A DNA stretch of 64,000 nt from Monosporascus cannonballus (Eukaryota; Ascomycota; Sordariomycetes; Xylariales). Shown piece by piece: positions 62,101 to 64,000 of this stretch. Made by a program: the position numbers and the translations under genes. Each line of letters starts with the position of its first letter. Position 1 is the first letter of the stretch. Below the pieces are notes generated by a model. The model had not been told where the DNA came from, made no database searches, and was given only the letters and a program-made list of their open reading frames with translations. Location: assembly GCA_004154925.1 (NCBI GenBank), contig QJNS01000112.1:1-64000 (forward strand), given 5' to 3'.

Positions 62101-62873
62101 GGTTTAAAGTCGTGACCATAAAATAACAATATAGTTCGAAAATATTCATTTACAAAACACCTGATAAACAAATATTAAAATACAAAATAATTAATTTAAA
62201 AATCTGATTAAACTTAAGCATTTTAAATAATATTAAAGCTTAATTATAATAAATAAAAATTGTTTCAAAATTATTACCGCGTAAAAAAAGGAAAAAAAGT
62301 GAAAAATAAATAATGTTTAATAAAAACCTATTAATAAAAAGCTATACGTAATTATTTCAGGATTGTTTTAAATAATATATATAATATAATTATATTAAAG
62401 ACTTTATTAGTAATTAGGTTTGATTGATCCATTTTCTTACGGCATATCTTATTTCGTAAGTATTTTTTTATAAAACTTATTTTGTTTTTTTTAGGAAAAA
62501 TAAGATATATAAAGTAATACTCATTTCGCCGATATTTGATTTTGGGTTACCTAGCTATCCGTTAACAAATTTGTATAAAGTCCTTTTAATATTCCGAATT
62601 ACGGTTATTCTATTAAATATGTCGATAATTTTGTTCAATAAGTTTTCGTTATTTTTGCTACTAATGTTCTTTTAAAACCATAATTGCCGTTAGAACTAAA
62701 CCACTTAATTCTTGTACTAACGCTCTCGATATTCGTAATATTTCCAGTTAATAATGGGAAAATCGGCCCTTTGTCATATCTGGGATTATAATCGGCTCGA
62801 ATGGTTTGGCGTAATAAAGCGGTTTTTTTAATTGAGTAAGCTCGATAGGTTGGGTTATTTTTCGTTCGGTAAT
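59157..62873. other. Unclassified AT-rich block between copia copies
   Basis: Decayed sequence with several short coding-like stretches: minus 60558-60794 (78 codons), plus 61105-61293 (62 codons, with a FSRKTDIIRYLDKV-type zinc-finger-like shape but no Cys pairs), minus strand about 61,540-61,860, and minus 62635-62892 (85 codons, whose ATG falls inside the copia E2 LTR). None matches a family I can name. Repeated CCGGG-containing pieces (AGCCGGGCACTTAGGC and similar) lie at 59,170-59,210. Confidence 0.4.
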
Positions 62874-63037
62874 TGTCAGATATAAGGGACATCGGTTGTA
62901 TATGTATTAATGACTCGTTACAGGTGCTCTAGAACGCGCACTGCACTTTAAGATAATTTAGTCCCAGAACATATATGTTTCGATCAAAAGGAATCTTCCG
63001 CATATGGAGTACTAAAGCACTCCCCTGCTAATTAACA
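62874..63037 (-). repeat. 3' LTR of copia E2
   Basis: 164 bp starting TGTCAGATATAAGGGACATC and ending GCTAATTAACA; the closest match in the window is 46840-47002. The five bases before it are GTAAT; the other end is outside the window. Confidence 0.83.
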
Positions 63038-64000
63038 CATCCCTTTAATACTTTAAAGCATTTACGGTATTAATTATCATAACTTTTAAAGCCATAGCTA
63101 TTTATTCCATTTTTTCCGGCGATTAAATTTTCTTAATTAATTAATTTTTTTTAAAAATCTTTCACAAGGCGTTTTTTGACTAATCGAAAATTTCCGTAAT
63201 ATCTATTAATCCTAATTACTTTTTAAAATGCTTAAAAGGTTTACCTAATAAGGCTTTTATTAAACTGTCGGCTAATATATCGCCCGTAAGCGTATAATTT
63301 ATTTTGATTAAGTCCTTTTTTACGGCTTATCGTAACCAATAATTATATATATTTATATGCCGTAATTCCGTTATTAACATGGTATTATCGGCATTAATAA
63401 GCCATATAACTTGTTAATTATCGTAGCATATATTTATCGGTTTTATATCCAGGGTAATTTTTAATTCTTTAATTAATTAAAATTTAAATACGATTTTTTT
63501 AAAACTTATATAAAAGATAATAATTCCGCTTTTATGATAAAAGTAATTATTATATTTTGTTTATTCGCTTATTATCTTATTATATTTCCGAATAATTTTA
63601 TAACGTAAGCTTAAGAATGTTTTTAGTCGATCGTATTATTCGTAAAAAAAGATATCGTTTTAGGTATTTAATAAATCCTTATTCCCGAATTGCAACGTTA
63701 ACTTTTTGGTTCCGATTAAATATAATATAATTCGGTCGACAGCTTTATGATATACATCGTTAGAGTTTAAGTTAAATCGGGCAAATCGGGATATCGTAAA
63801 GAATATATCGGGTTACGTATTAATTAGTACGAAAAAATAAAACCGATTTTTTTCTAATATCTGTTAACAAAGTTTAAATAAGCCAAATTAAGATTTAATA
63901 ATAACTTAATACCAATTATAAATATTTTTAAAAAATTATTTAAAGTTTCTTTAAGTACTAAATAAATTAGCTTATTTAAAAAATCGGATTAGCATAATTA
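63038..64000 (-). mobile_element. Ty1/copia element E2, 3' end only
   Basis: Directly inside the LTR, at about 63,190-63,330 on the minus strand, the frame reads KINYTLTGDI followed by LADSLIKALLGKPFKHF. This is the end of copia RNase H, in which the family block is close to 'Y.PT..M.AD.LTK.L....F..F...LGL'. Copia elements place RT and RNase H last, next to the 3' LTR, so the element runs out of the window to the right on the minus strand. It is less mutated than E1. Confidence 0.78.

Noticed and set aside
1..64000. CRISPR array, prophage, bacterial operon or biosynthetic gene cluster
   Set aside because: No regularly spaced short repeats, no phage or bacterial gene order, and only two intact genes with unrelated family types. 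The window is fungal.

Overview
The window is from a filamentous ascomycete (Pezizomycotina). Four things point there: very AT-rich tracts in which C:G to T:A changes have filled transposons with stops, as repeat-induced point mutation (RIP) does; LTR retrotransposons nested in one another; GC-rich islands with sharp edges; and genes of fungal families, including a HET-domain protein and a membrane protein with a short intron of fungal type. I see no tRNA, rRNA, CRISPR array or bacterial operon.

Layout. (1) 1-19,320 is AT-rich and holds three copies of one Ty3/gypsy family (A), all on the minus strand. A2 (3391-10159, target duplication CGTTA) sits inside the gag of an older copy A1 (1-3390 plus 10165-11473), and a third, worn copy A3 spans 12772-18974. 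(2) 19,320-21,635 is a GC-rich island with an intact two-exon gene for a single-pass membrane protein. (3) 21,636-40,737 is element D, with 188-bp LTRs and target duplication TTGTT/TCGTT. D contains a gypsy element C (24739-36711, 280-bp LTRs), and C contains a nearly unmutated solo LTR of family A (30067-30503, duplication ATTTC). (4) 40,738-46,076 continues the same GC-rich island: a frameshifted alpha-hydroxy-acid dehydrogenase fragment, a hAT transposase fragment, an intact HET-domain gene and a GGGTACCC-type minisatellite. (5) 46,840-59,156 is a Ty1/copia element E1 (163-bp LTRs, duplication GGTAC), split by a gypsy element B (48873-55787, duplication ATACG). (6) 59,157-62,873 is decayed sequence I could not classify. 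(7) 62,874-64,000 is the 3' end of a second copia copy, E2.

Only two protein genes look intact: the membrane protein and the HET protein. Before element D inserted they lay in one island about 7.5 kb long. The rest is a layered record of transposition and RIP decay whose insertion order can be read from target duplications. Alignments, LTR ends and domain calls were made by eye; no database search was possible.
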